64,000 nucleotides of DNA from Saprospiraceae bacterium (lineage in GTDB: Bacteria; Bacteroidota; Bacteroidia; Chitinophagales; Saprospiraceae), in the NCBI GenBank assembly GCA_020631105.1, contig JAHDHW010000006.1, positions 21,039 through 85,038 on the forward strand. The letters run 5' to 3'. Below are positions 56,071-64,000 of this stretch, one piece after another. Made by a program: the position numbers and the translations under genes. How positions within the stretch are numbered: position 1 is the first letter of the stretch; the number at the start of each line of letters is the position of its first letter. Under the pieces are notes generated by a model. It did not search any database. It saw only the letters and a program-made list of their open reading frames with translations, and had not been told where the DNA came from.

Positions 56071-57102
56071 TTAGGATGCTTTTAGGTCCGATACCTGCTC
56101 TTCCTGAAATTGCTTTGGAGTGCAACCAGCTATCTTTTTGAAGGTTGCATAGAAAGAAGATTTGGAATTAAATCCTGCTTCGTAGCCAATCCCTTCAATG
56201 CTAAGGTCTTTCCGGGTACGTAATAATTGCTTCGATGCTTCTACCCGGTATTCGTTAACAAACTGCGCAAAACCTCCGGAATAAGCTTGATTCAAAATTT
56301 TGGAAAGCAGATGAGGAGAACAGTCTATCTGGCTAGCTAAATCAGAAAGTTTGAGCTTAGACTGCGTATAAGCTTGCTCATTAGTCATTAGTTCATGCAG
56401 GCTGTTTAGTATTAACTGATCTTCTGAATTTGGTGTCTGTAGTTTAGCCGGAATTAATTTCACCGGATTCAAAAAAGCCTGCCAGGCTAAATAGTAGAAT
56501 AAAAAAGAAAAGCTGAAAGCGCCCCAGATATACGGAAAGCCAGAGATAGTAAAAGCAAACTGGTAAGTAAGCGTAATCCAGACTACTCCTCCGATAATTA
56601 CCAGCAAATATTTTTCATCTCTGTTCCACGCACCATATCTCTTAAACAGTGAACTAAAAACATCTCGATAGAGGTATAATGAAAGGCCCACGAAAAACGC
56701 CCATATACCATATATCCCGTAAATGATCACTCCGTTCCAAACTTCCGGGAAAGTTCGATAAGGATAAATACTTCCAACGATTAACAGTACTAGCAGCAAG
56801 CCGCTTAATGCTATTAAGTCGGTACGGCGAAATTCGCTTTCCCCATTCTTTACCGACCGAAGGAATAAATAAAAGAAAGGACCAATAAAGGCACAGGCTG
56901 ATAAACCAATTTGCAGAATCAGTTTATCCGTACTTGCTTGATAATGATGCATAGCGGACTTACCAATCCTAATCCCAAGTGCAAGTAATAATCCGCCAAA
57001 GTAGACGGTCCGAGCCTGCACAGGCCTTTTGAAGAGTAAATAAAAACCTAGAAGCAATCCATTAATTGCTCCTAGGCTTGCTATTAGATACAGTAGTGAC
57101 AT
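56071..57102 (-). CDS. Membrane-bound AraC-family transcriptional regulator
   Basis: 343 residues. Residues about 1-215 hold about seven hydrophobic helices (LYLIASLGAINGLLLGFYLLF ... FPYIWGAFSFSFLFYYLAWQAF). Residues about 235-343 are an AraC HTH domain (KLKLSDLASQIDCSPHLLSKILNQAYSGGFAQFVNEYRVEASKQLL and LSIEGIGYEAGFNSKSSFYATFKKIAGCTPKQFQ). The membrane half suggests it senses a membrane signal or ligand. It starts 11 bp after the stop of the lysyl-oxidase-like gene on the same strand, so the two probably form an operon and it may control that gene; the direction of control is unknown. Confidence 0.88.
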   Translation of the reverse strand: MSLLYLIASLGAINGLLLGFYLLFKRPVQARTVYFGGLLLALGIRIGKSAMHHYQASTDKLILQIGLSACAFIGPFFYLFLRSVKNGESEFRRTDLIALSGLLLVLLIVGSIYPYRTFPEVWNGVIIYGIYGIWAFFVGLSLYLYRDVFSSLFKRYGAWNRDEKYLLVIIGGVVWITLTYQFAFTISGFPYIWGAFSFSFLFYYLAWQAFLNPVKLIPAKLQTPNSEDQLILNSLHELMTNEQAYTQSKLKLSDLASQIDCSPHLLSKILNQAYSGGFAQFVNEYRVEASKQLLRTRKDLSIEGIGYEAGFNSKSSFYATFKKIAGCTPKQFQEEQVSDLKAS

Positions 57103-57113
57103 ACTGTCTAGGT

Positions 57114-59498
57114 TTATTCAATAACTAACTTTCCGGTTCCCAGTGCATTTGCTCCGCTCAATTGATAATAATAAATACCACTTGGCAATTCCTTCCGATG
57201 GATTGTTAATACATTATCTCTGATATCTCCGTAACGCTGAACAATTTGTCCAACCGAGTTATATAAATCTAATGAATAAACATCCGCTCCTGGGTTATAG
57301 AAAGATAATCGAGTTGTTTGATTAAATGGATTAGGTTCAACTTTTACATCAATGTTTACTGTTGGCTCATCTGTATCAACAGTTAATAAGCAAGCTCCGT
57401 CTATTCTGGTTACGGTCTGCTGATAATCCTGATTAACAATATCCACAATCGAAGAAATACAAATCAGCGTATCCGTATAATCAGAGTAATATAAACGTAC
57501 TAAAGGTTGAGCAACATCAGACTTCAAAATCAAGCTATCTTCATAGCTAATTCCAATTGCCATACCGTCAAGAAGATTCACTTTCGGCGTAATCGGATAC
57601 TCCTCCGAAGCGACCAGATTCTCGGCGGAGATCAGCGAAAGACCACTTACATGAAACTGGTAGGCCACCACACTAGCAGAAGGGTTTCGGATTGCAATAT
57701 CGATATACTGCTCACCCGGATCATAATCCATAATACTTAGTGATACGGTATCCATTGGGTTCAAAACACCCTGAGGAAAATCACAGTGATCATGGTTACC
57801 ACCTCCTAAATGTTCGTGAATAGCTCCATAGTTCAAACAACTTGCTAAAAGTGAAGCATCATAAACCGTAATGGCCTCATCTGCATTCAAGTCATTACAA
57901 GGTGTCGCTGCAATATTATAGGTCAGGATTTCATCGACATATTGTTGTGCATCTATCATTTCCTGAGCACCACTAGCATCCAAATCTCCCATCAAAGCAG
58001 TTCCCCCACAATTACCAGTACAATCTGGTTGCGCGTTACCATAAGGCGTCCCTTCACAATCCACAAAATCAGGGCAATCCTCTACTAACTCAAACTCCAA
58101 ACTACCACTAGAACGATCCAGGCTAATACAAACCTGTGCCCAGTTATTTAATGTATCTGTCTCGACTCTGCCTAGTGCATCCGGTGCATTGTCCCAGTTT
58201 ACACGAGTAACAAAAGTATAGATTCCATCTTCAACATCTGTAACATCTATCCATTGACATTCCAGACTTGAACTATAAATATCTCCACATCCCGCACTAA
58301 TCCCCATATAACTACAGCCGTATTGCGGAGATCCTCCATTATCACATGTCAAATCCAAAACACAGAATCCATTCTTAAATCCAATTGGTAGTGCTACGCC
58401 ATCAGCATCAAATAGTACATATTCTGCATAGCCGTCATAATGATAGTGGTTATGGCAGTTATCATAAGTAAATTGATCTCCATTATCATTAGGCTCGCCG
58501 ATAAAGTAATCCGCTTCGCCATTATTTTCAATATGTGTCGTAAATCGGATAATATCTCTAAGACCAAAACCCTGTAAACATCCTTCATTAATCAGGCAGT
58601 CATCCGTAGCATTTAACGTGGTCAGGTAAATTGACGTTTCCAGGATATCCTGGCGCAATACCAAATCCGGTGCCGCTGGGCAATCAGGATCCCCCCACTC
58701 TATACATGAGCCATCATCAATAGAAGCTAATGGATTATAATTACATGAAGTAGGCGTAGTACATCCGGAGATAGGCCCTAAGTAATCAATATTAAAATGT
58801 ATTAATCCGCCTTCACAACTATTGTCTGCGTCACCAATACGAATAATATATGTGGTACCGGCTGCAAAAAAACCTTCCACTACAGCTTGTTCACCACAAC
58901 TAGGATTGTTATCATTATAGAATAGTGTGCCTTCATTTGAGTCATCAAAAGTTCCAAAGCAATCATCATACACCCAAATCTTTGTATCACAACTATTACT
59001 ATCACATGTAGAAATCAAATAAATACCTACACTATCTGGTGTAAAAGCATACCAGTCATTAGTTCCACTAGTTACATACGAACCTTCTTCAACTTCTATT
59101 GCTGAGCTACAAACGCTACCTGGCGGGCAATTAAAATTGACCAAAACTTCGCTACTAAAATCAGGTCCACCCATTGCGATAATCTCTCCATCAACAGTTA
59201 CCACATAACCATCATTATTTAGAATACCATCACCATAAGAGTCTTCCAGTATAAAACTGATACAGGAGTTGGCTGGCACACAAACCTCTTGTTCGTAGGT
59301 ACTATTATTACCGTAAGTATTGGTTTCCACTTCATGATAAACGGTACCATCAGCACCTACTAACTGCCATGAAGTTTCATACCCCCAATTATCGGTATGA
59401 ATACTAATAATAACAGTGGATTCATCATCCTCACAAACTGCCCAAAGGGAATTAGTAAATAGAAGACAAAATAAGAATAGGTATAAAGATGTTCTCAT
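57114..59498 (-). CDS. Lysyl-oxidase-like secreted protein with dockerin-like and T9SS type A domains
   Basis: 794 residues; signal peptide MRTSLYLFLFCLLFTNSLWA. N-terminal beta-rich domains occupy about 22-275, including a GCTTPTSCNYNPLASIDDGSC motif (245-265). Residues about 277-460 match the lysyl oxidase catalytic domain: His349-Asn-His351-Tyr-His353 within DNCHNHYHYDGYAEY, Lys375 in PIGFKNGFC, Tyr408 in GCGDIYSS, and LECQWIDVTDVEDGIYTF. The three His are the copper ligands, and Lys and Tyr are the pair that forms the LTQ cofactor in human LOX; both are kept. Residues 503-556 hold two Asp-rich loops like a dockerin. The end is a T9SS type A domain (VEPNPFNQTTRLSF). The predicted role is extracellular amine oxidation or cross-linking. 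Cofactor formation is inferred. Confidence 0.82.
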   Translation of the reverse strand: MRTSLYLFLFCLLFTNSLWAVCEDDESTVIISIHTDNWGYETSWQLVGADGTVYHEVETNTYGNNSTYEQEVCVPANSCISFILEDSYGDGILNNDGYVVTVDGEIIAMGGPDFSSEVLVNFNCPPGSVCSSAIEVEEGSYVTSGTNDWYAFTPDSVGIYLISTCDSNSCDTKIWVYDDCFGTFDDSNEGTLFYNDNNPSCGEQAVVEGFFAAGTTYIIRIGDADNSCEGGLIHFNIDYLGPISGCTTPTSCNYNPLASIDDGSCIEWGDPDCPAAPDLVLRQDILETSIYLTTLNATDDCLINEGCLQGFGLRDIIRFTTHIENNGEADYFIGEPNDNGDQFTYDNCHNHYHYDGYAEYVLFDADGVALPIGFKNGFCVLDLTCDNGGSPQYGCSYMGISAGCGDIYSSSLECQWIDVTDVEDGIYTFVTRVNWDNAPDALGRVETDTLNNWAQVCISLDRSSGSLEFELVEDCPDFVDCEGTPYGNAQPDCTGNCGGTALMGDLDASGAQEMIDAQQYVDEILTYNIAATPCNDLNADEAITVYDASLLASCLNYGAIHEHLGGGNHDHCDFPQGVLNPMDTVSLSIMDYDPGEQYIDIAIRNPSASVVAYQFHVSGLSLISAENLVASEEYPITPKVNLLDGMAIGISYEDSLILKSDVAQPLVRLYYSDYTDTLICISSIVDIVNQDYQQTVTRIDGACLLTVDTDEPTVNIDVKVEPNPFNQTTRLSFYNPGADVYSLDLYNSVGQIVQRYGDIRDNVLTIHRKELPSGIYYYQLSGANALGTGKLVIE

Positions 59499-59779
59499 GA
59501 CAAATAGTTTAGTTTACTGCCTAAAACTACTAAAATAAGATGGCTGCCAATGCTTAGCTAACTTAAAAAATAGTAAACAACCATACAAATTAGAATATTA
59601 AGGAAGATGAAGGTATCAGCATTTACTTTACTATTTACCAAAAAACGTCTACCTTACAATAAGGTATACGAAATATTCCTCGTAGAAGTTAGGTGCATCT
59701 TTTCAGAATTAATTTGACTCTAACTTGATTGCTATGTATATTCAGGCCAAAGCTTGAGTGATTAACTAAAAACATCTTA

Positions 59780-60841
59780 ATGAATATGAAATATATTTCC
59801 CTTTTAAGCATCTCTTTATTTTTATTATTCTCTTGTACTAACGACTCTGATTCGACTCCTGCGTCGCCGAAAAGCGAAGCTAACTCCGCTGACGCTACGC
59901 TCCAGTTAGATCAAAGCCAATTGGCAGAATTGGATTATGAAAAACTTCGAATCTATCCGCTTACCGCAAGTAAGAATTTCATATCGGAACATCAATTAGC
60001 CGCCAGCCTAAAAAATCTAAAAGAAGCAATTGATATCAAAGGTTTCCGAATTACGGAGAAAAAGCCTTACGGAAGATTCGATGATAGCGGAGCGGTGAAT
60101 ACCTTAACTGTTCAGAATAAATCTCAGGACACTGTTTTCCTGATGGCAGGGGATATTGTTCAAGGTGGCAAACAGGACCGTGTCCTTGCAGTAGATATGG
60201 TTATTCCTCCACGAACGATTACTGATATTGCAGTATTTTGTGTAGAGCCAAATCGCTGGGAATACAATGATCCTCAAAATGAGGATACGCCTGATCTGGC
60301 GATTGTCAATGATCATCAGGCAGAGCAGAACAAAAAAATATTCGCATTTACCGGTTATTATAATGTCGCCTCCAATGACCTACGTAAAACGATGAAACAA
60401 ACGAATAACCAACAAGCCGTTTGGAATAAAGTAGGCGATCTCACTTCAATCAATCACGCGGAATCTTCAACCGGCACTTATGCTAATCTGGAGAACTCCC
60501 CAACATATACTAAAGAGAGAAGTGATTACCTGGCTTTCTTTACCGATAAATTCCAACATCGTGATGATGTTGTCGGAATGATTGTCGTCAGTGGTGGTAA
60601 AATATTGGGAACAGATATCTTTACTCATCCCGATTTATTTAAAAAGCAATATGATGTCTTAATCCACTCCTATATCACTGAAGCCATCAGCAATGGAAAA
60701 AAAGTTGTCATCGACGAAAGCACCATCAACAGATATGCGGATAAAGTGATCAAGAAATTTGAGAACACCAATACGAAAACATCTGATGAAAAAGCTGCCT
60801 TCTTCTATAACAATAAGCTGATTCACTTTACTGATTTATAA
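59780..60841 (+). CDS. ARPP-1/DUF6569-like lipoprotein
   Basis: 353 residues. The signal sequence ends in a lipobox (LLFSCTND). The middle segment resembles the ARPP-1/DUF6569 family: LRIYPLTASKNFISE, NTLTVQNKSQDTVFLMAGDIVQGGKQDRVLAVDMVIPPRT and ITDIAVFCVEPNRWEYND. Function is unknown; members are often near signalling or surface genes. A terminator follows. The start was taken at the first ATG; a second Met two codons later is equally possible. I am fairly sure of the frame and lipobox and less sure of the family. Confidence 0.7.
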   Translation: MNMKYISLLSISLFLLFSCTNDSDSTPASPKSEANSADATLQLDQSQLAELDYEKLRIYPLTASKNFISEHQLAASLKNLKEAIDIKGFRITEKKPYGRFDDSGAVNTLTVQNKSQDTVFLMAGDIVQGGKQDRVLAVDMVIPPRTITDIAVFCVEPNRWEYNDPQNEDTPDLAIVNDHQAEQNKKIFAFTGYYNVASNDLRKTMKQTNNQQAVWNKVGDLTSINHAESSTGTYANLENSPTYTKERSDYLAFFTDKFQHRDDVVGMIVVSGGKILGTDIFTHPDLFKKQYDVLIHSYITEAISNGKKVVIDESTINRYADKVIKKFENTNTKTSDEKAAFFYNNKLIHFTDL

Positions 60842-60849
60842 TTTTTCTG

Positions 60850-60883
60850 CACCAGGTATGATTTATAAAAATGATACCTGGTG
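60850..60883 (+). terminator. Intrinsic terminator of the lipoprotein gene
   Basis: CACCAGGTAT (60850-60859) pairs perfectly with ATACCTGGTG (60874-60883) around a 14-nt AT-rich loop; T-rich bases follow. Confidence 0.75.
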
Positions 60884-61036
60884 TTTGACTTAATACCATT
60901 AGTAAAAATCTTATATCTTCCTTTACACAGTAAAAATCTCCACTGGTCTTTCAAATAAATTGATCCAGTACATTATCTTTACGCCGTTTCCACACTAGAT
61001 TACATCTTCGTAACTTACCCATTATAAATACTGTTT

Positions 61037-61621
61037 ATGAAATTAAACTTAGATATTGCTGTGCCCAGCAAGCCCGAATGGGTCGAAGCGGTCATGGCAG
61101 ATTTTGATTCATTCCTACAGGATCACCTCGACTGCGAACGCAAAGCATCTGCAATGGCGATGAGCTTTGTGGCGAAATATCCAGATCGTTCCGCAATCAT
61201 ACCTGAGCTGATCGAAATCGGAATTGAAGAGTTAGAACACTTTCAGAGCGTTTACCAATTGATGGTCTCCAAAGGGGTTCCAATGGTACATTCAATAGGA
61301 GAAGACCCCTATGTTAAAGCTTTAATTAAACGTTGCCACTCCGGTCGTGAGGAACGTTTTTTGGATAGACTCTTGTTAGCTTCAGTTGTAGAAACCCGAG
61401 GCGCCGAACGATTCCGTCTTGTATCAGAAGCTCAAAAGGATCCGGAGCTTCATCGATTTTACAAAATCCTTTGGGCGAGTGAAGCAAAACATGGGCATGT
61501 ATTTGTCAAAATGGCGCTAAACTACTTTGACGAAAAAACCGTTTACGATAGACTGGAATGGTGGGTCGAACAAGAAGCCGAAGTGATCGATAACCTTGAA
61601 ATTCGTGCGGCGCTACATTAA
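61037..61621 (+). CDS. miaE: tRNA-(ms2io6A)-hydroxylase-type diiron protein (MiaE family)
   Basis: 194 residues. The MiaE enzyme hydroxylates the 2-methylthio-N6-isopentenyl side chain of tRNA position A37 with a non-heme diiron centre. Iron-ligand patterns are visible: CERKASAMAMSF with Glu34, EELEHFQ with Glu65 and His68 (ExxH), VETRGAERF, and SEAKHGHVF (ExxH). The helical ferritin-like fold and length fit MiaE. Whether a MiaA/MiaB pathway exists cannot be seen in the window. The ATG has no competing start. The esterase gene lies 41 bp downstream. Confidence 0.88.
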   Translation: MKLNLDIAVPSKPEWVEAVMADFDSFLQDHLDCERKASAMAMSFVAKYPDRSAIIPELIEIGIEELEHFQSVYQLMVSKGVPMVHSIGEDPYVKALIKRCHSGREERFLDRLLLASVVETRGAERFRLVSEAQKDPELHRFYKILWASEAKHGHVFVKMALNYFDEKTVYDRLEWWVEQEAEVIDNLEIRAALH

Positions 61622-61662
61622 TAAATGGATACCACAACTACTACTAGATAAAAAATATACTA

Positions 61663-62811
61663 ATGCTACGACAATTAAATCTTTCATTTTTATTCCTGTG
61701 CATTGCTTTCACTATCTCTAATGCACAGACTTTCATCGCCAATATAATGCATGATGGTGAAGAACGTTCTTACAGGGTTCATGTCCCGACAGGCTATGAA
61801 GAAGGAGATGAACTACCTTTGGTATTTAATTTTCATGGCCTTAATTCTAGTGGCTTCGAACAGGAAGTTTATAGCCAAATGAGTCCTGTGGCTGACGAAG
61901 AGAATTTCTTTGTAGTTTATCCTGATGGGATAGGACTCATTCCGTCCTGGAATGTAGGTTGGTCCTTTGGATCAACAGCGGATGATGTTGGTTTTACCAG
62001 TGCAATGATCGATACCTTACATGCGGAATATAACATCGATCTCACCAGGGTTTATTCCTGCGGAATGTCTAACGGTGGTTTCTTTAGTTATAAATTAGCT
62101 TGCGAACTTAATGATCGAATCGCTAAAATCGCATCTGTTACAGGTAGCATGCTTCAATCCGAATTAGAATCGTGTATTCTAGAAAGTTCTATCCCGGTTA
62201 TGCAAATCCATGGTACTCAGGATGATGTCGTAAGCTATAATGGAACAGCAAATATAAGTATGGGCATTGAGCCTTTATTAGAAGGATGGAGAAACTTGAA
62301 CGGTTGTAGCGCAGTATCTGATACAATCGCTGTAGAAAATGTGACTTCATTAGATTTCTCCACGGCAGAATTGATTCAACATAGAGACTGCAATGACGAT
62401 GTATATATGGCTTTTTATAAAGTTACCGGAGGGGGGCACACCTGGCCTGGTGCATTGATCAACATTGGAGTAACCAACCAGGACTTTAAGGCTACTCGCG
62501 AAATCTGGGATTTTTTCAATGACCAATACCCTAAAGACATTATCCTCGATGCTGATGAGCCAGATAATTATCTGGAAGAGCCCCTAGGAGTTTGGCCAAA
62601 TCCTTCCTCAGATGTATTTAACCTAAGAAGTAATGTTTCTGACATTGAGCAAGTTGCCGTGTATAATAGTCTGGGGCAATTAGTCCATAGTAGTATAAAT
62701 ATTAACAACAGGGAGTACACCATTAATGCTGAGCGATGGGAAACTGGTCTCTATTTTATTCAAACCATAATTGATGGAAAAAACAGTCTCCAACAGGTAA
62801 TCAAGCGTTAA
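61663..62811 (+). CDS. PHB-depolymerase/LpqC-type esterase with T9SS type A sorting domain
   Basis: 382 residues; signal peptide MLRQLNLSFLFLCIAFTISNA. The catalytic triad is visible: Ser136 in GMSNGG, Asp187 or Asp188 in HGTQDDVV and His259 in GGGHTWPG. This matches the LpqC/PHB-depolymerase alpha-beta hydrolases (feruloyl esterase or polyhydroxybutyrate-type depolymerase). Residues about 300-382 carry a T9SS type A sorting domain (VWPNPSSDVFNLRSN ... WETGLYFIQTI). It is likely secreted to act on an extracellular ester polymer or plant/algal ester. It is short for a multidomain depolymerase and has no substrate-binding domain besides the tail. Confidence 0.85.
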   Translation: MLRQLNLSFLFLCIAFTISNAQTFIANIMHDGEERSYRVHVPTGYEEGDELPLVFNFHGLNSSGFEQEVYSQMSPVADEENFFVVYPDGIGLIPSWNVGWSFGSTADDVGFTSAMIDTLHAEYNIDLTRVYSCGMSNGGFFSYKLACELNDRIAKIASVTGSMLQSELESCILESSIPVMQIHGTQDDVVSYNGTANISMGIEPLLEGWRNLNGCSAVSDTIAVENVTSLDFSTAELIQHRDCNDDVYMAFYKVTGGGHTWPGALINIGVTNQDFKATREIWDFFNDQYPKDIILDADEPDNYLEEPLGVWPNPSSDVFNLRSNVSDIEQVAVYNSLGQLVHSSININNREYTINAERWETGLYFIQTIIDGKNSLQQVIKR

Positions 62812-62879
62812 ACCATAAATATTAGCGGACTCTCCCCAAAAATCCCTAATATTGCCCCTGCATTTAAATCTATCTCTAC

Positions 62880-63926
62880 TTGGAAGAAAAGATACAAACG
62901 GTTGGTGTAATTGGTGCTGGAAGCTTTGGGACAGCTATAGCTAATCTCTTAGCTCACAATGTTGATGTGCTATTATATAGCCGACAACAAGATTTGGTTC
63001 ATAAAATAAATGAGACGCACCATCATTATGATGTAGATCTTTCTACCCGTATCACTGCAACAAATGATCTTGCAGAAGTCGCACAAAAATGTACATTGAT
63101 CTTCCCGGTTGTTCCTTCAACCAATTTCAGGGAGATGATTAAGAATCTTGCTCCCTTCCTAAAACCTTATCACTTACTAATTCATGGGACCAAAGGATTT
63201 GATCTTGGAAACCTAGATTTCGATAAGCTTGAAGAAGGTGTTTCCTTATCCAAGGATCAGGTCTTCACGATGAGTCAGGTGATTCGGCAGGAAACAGTTG
63301 TTGTCCGAATCGGTTGCCTTTCTGGTCCAAACCTTTCCTCTGAAATTATTGAAGGTCAACCTACTGCTACCGTCATTGGGAGTCAATTCAATGAGGTCAT
63401 CAAAGCTGGTCGTAAAGTTTTAGACAGCAAAAAATTCAAAGTCTTCGGAACGCATGATATGCTGGGGGCTGAACTTGCAGGAGCACTCAAAAATGCAATA
63501 GCAATTGGTTCTGGAATTCTGAGAGGAAGAGGTATGGGTAAAAATATCCAAGCCATGCTCATTACTCGAGGCTTGGTAGAAATGGTTTATATTGGTCGTG
63601 CGATGGGCTCTGATTCAAAAGCTTTTATCGGAACAGCTGGCATTGGCGATCTGGTTGCAACGGCAACAAGTTCATTAAGTAGAAACTTTACATTCGGAAG
63701 CAGGCTTGCACAGGGAGAAAGCTTAAGTGAAATTATGAGGACTATGCCAGAACTTGCCGAAGGGGTACGGACAATTAAAGTAATGTGGCAACTCTCAAAG
63801 TTCTATAAAATTCATACCCCGATCACGCAAATGCTCCATGCAGTTGTTTTTGAAGGATTTGATATTGATCGAGCCCTGGAATATCTGATCAGCTATCCTT
63901 ATTCGGTAGACGTGGATTTCCTTTGA
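62880..63926 (+). CDS. gpsA: Glycerol-3-phosphate dehydrogenase [NAD(P)+]
   Basis: 348 residues from a TTG start at 62880; no ATG lies between the preceding stop and the Rossmann strand. It reduces dihydroxyacetone phosphate to glycerol-3-phosphate for phospholipid synthesis. GVIGAGSFGTAIANLLAHN (NAD-binding GxGxxG) is at the N-terminus, and AGALKNAIAIGSGILRGRGMGKNIQAMLITRGLVEM is the signature loop. IGTAGIGDLVATATSSLSRN is also canonical. It is 68 bp after the esterase stop. A housekeeping gene, so this may mark the edge of the surface-protein region. Confidence 0.95.
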   Translation: MEEKIQTVGVIGAGSFGTAIANLLAHNVDVLLYSRQQDLVHKINETHHHYDVDLSTRITATNDLAEVAQKCTLIFPVVPSTNFREMIKNLAPFLKPYHLLIHGTKGFDLGNLDFDKLEEGVSLSKDQVFTMSQVIRQETVVVRIGCLSGPNLSSEIIEGQPTATVIGSQFNEVIKAGRKVLDSKKFKVFGTHDMLGAELAGALKNAIAIGSGILRGRGMGKNIQAMLITRGLVEMVYIGRAMGSDSKAFIGTAGIGDLVATATSSLSRNFTFGSRLAQGESLSEIMRTMPELAEGVRTIKVMWQLSKFYKIHTPITQMLHAVVFEGFDIDRALEYLISYPYSVDVDFL

Positions 63927-63930
63927 CATT

Positions 63931-63958
63931 AGTCATTAGTCATCAGTCATCAGTCATA
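63931..63958. repeat. Four tandem heptamers (AGTCATN)
   Basis: AGTCATT, AGTCATC, AGTCATC and AGTCATA stand consecutively 4 bp after the gpsA stop. A simple sequence repeat at the window edge; further copies may lie beyond it. Confidence 0.6.
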
Positions 63959-64000
63959 AACTTAGGTAAACGCCGCATATCTCATGATCTATGACTTATG

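Noticed and set aside
1..64000. tRNA, rRNA or riboswitch genes
   Set aside because: No gap contains a cloverleaf or conserved riboswitch core that I could recognise; the longer leaders were read and noted, but a covariance-model search was not possible.

Overview
The window looks like a chromosomal segment of a Bacteroidota bacterium, most probably of the Saprospiria (Lewinella/Saprospiraceae-like). The evidence is AT-rich DNA, Bacteroidota-type promoters (TTTG-N19-TAnnTTTG, one perfect copy at 2347-2377), very large PKD-domain surface proteins, and at least nine proteins with type IX secretion system (T9SS) C-terminal sorting domains. I see no phage, insertion sequence, integrase, CRISPR array, rRNA or tRNA. 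Taxonomy is inference from gene content only.

Layout. 1-3976: a DoxX-like membrane protein, a duplicated DUF1599 protein, then a divergent DMT transporter and a YigZ/IMPACT protein in translationally coupled order. 3983-24788 (all minus strand) is the centrepiece. In transcription order it holds a PorP/SprF-family outer-membrane protein, a TPR/PD40/OmpA-like protein, and three head-to-tail paralogues of about 1865 residues. Each paralogue has about 15 PKD-like domains, about 6 Cys-rich Ig-like repeats and a type B (gliding-motility-associated) C-terminal domain. It reads as a dedicated T9SS adhesin export and anchoring cassette. 24976-38372 (plus strand): coaE, then four T9SS type A cargo proteins: a small PKD protein, a heparinase II/III-like lyase, a SprB-repeat/SdrD-B giant and another SdrD-B protein. 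Three of these share an unusual Trp-Leu-Lys-Ser / Arg-Cys-Ala-Arg-Arg module.

38631-49601 is mixed housekeeping and accessory content: a small basic secreted protein, a LOG-family protein, a photolyase, an M43-like metalloprotease lipoprotein, a TPR lipoprotein, a sodium/solute symporter, a CotH-kinase-like secreted protein, an AraC regulator, a thiol redoxin, MsrB and a VOC protein. 49706-52645 is a BlaI/BlaR1-like regulatory pair. The M56 membrane peptidase carries a periplasmic array of about 13 ankyrin repeats, and the BlaI promoter holds three 16-bp palindromic operators exactly 20 bp apart. 52930-63926: a DUF2167 protein, a second VOC protein, a PQQ-type sugar dehydrogenase fused to an NTF2-like domain, a membrane AraC regulator downstream of a T9SS-exported lysyl-oxidase-like protein, a DUF6569-like lipoprotein, MiaE, a PHB-depolymerase-like esterase with a T9SS tail, and gpsA from a TTG start.

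How they work together. Most of the window serves the cell surface: secretion and anchoring (PorP/SprF, OmpA), long adhesins, polysaccharide and ester hydrolysis, and possible protein cross-linking by the lysyl-oxidase-like enzyme. The most novel-looking items are the triplicated adhesin cassette, the M56-ankyrin/BlaI circuit with its phased operators, and the lysyl-oxidase-like T9SS protein that retains the copper histidines and both cofactor-forming residues. Terminator hairpins were found by reading stems by eye. All family assignments come from recognised motifs, without database searches.
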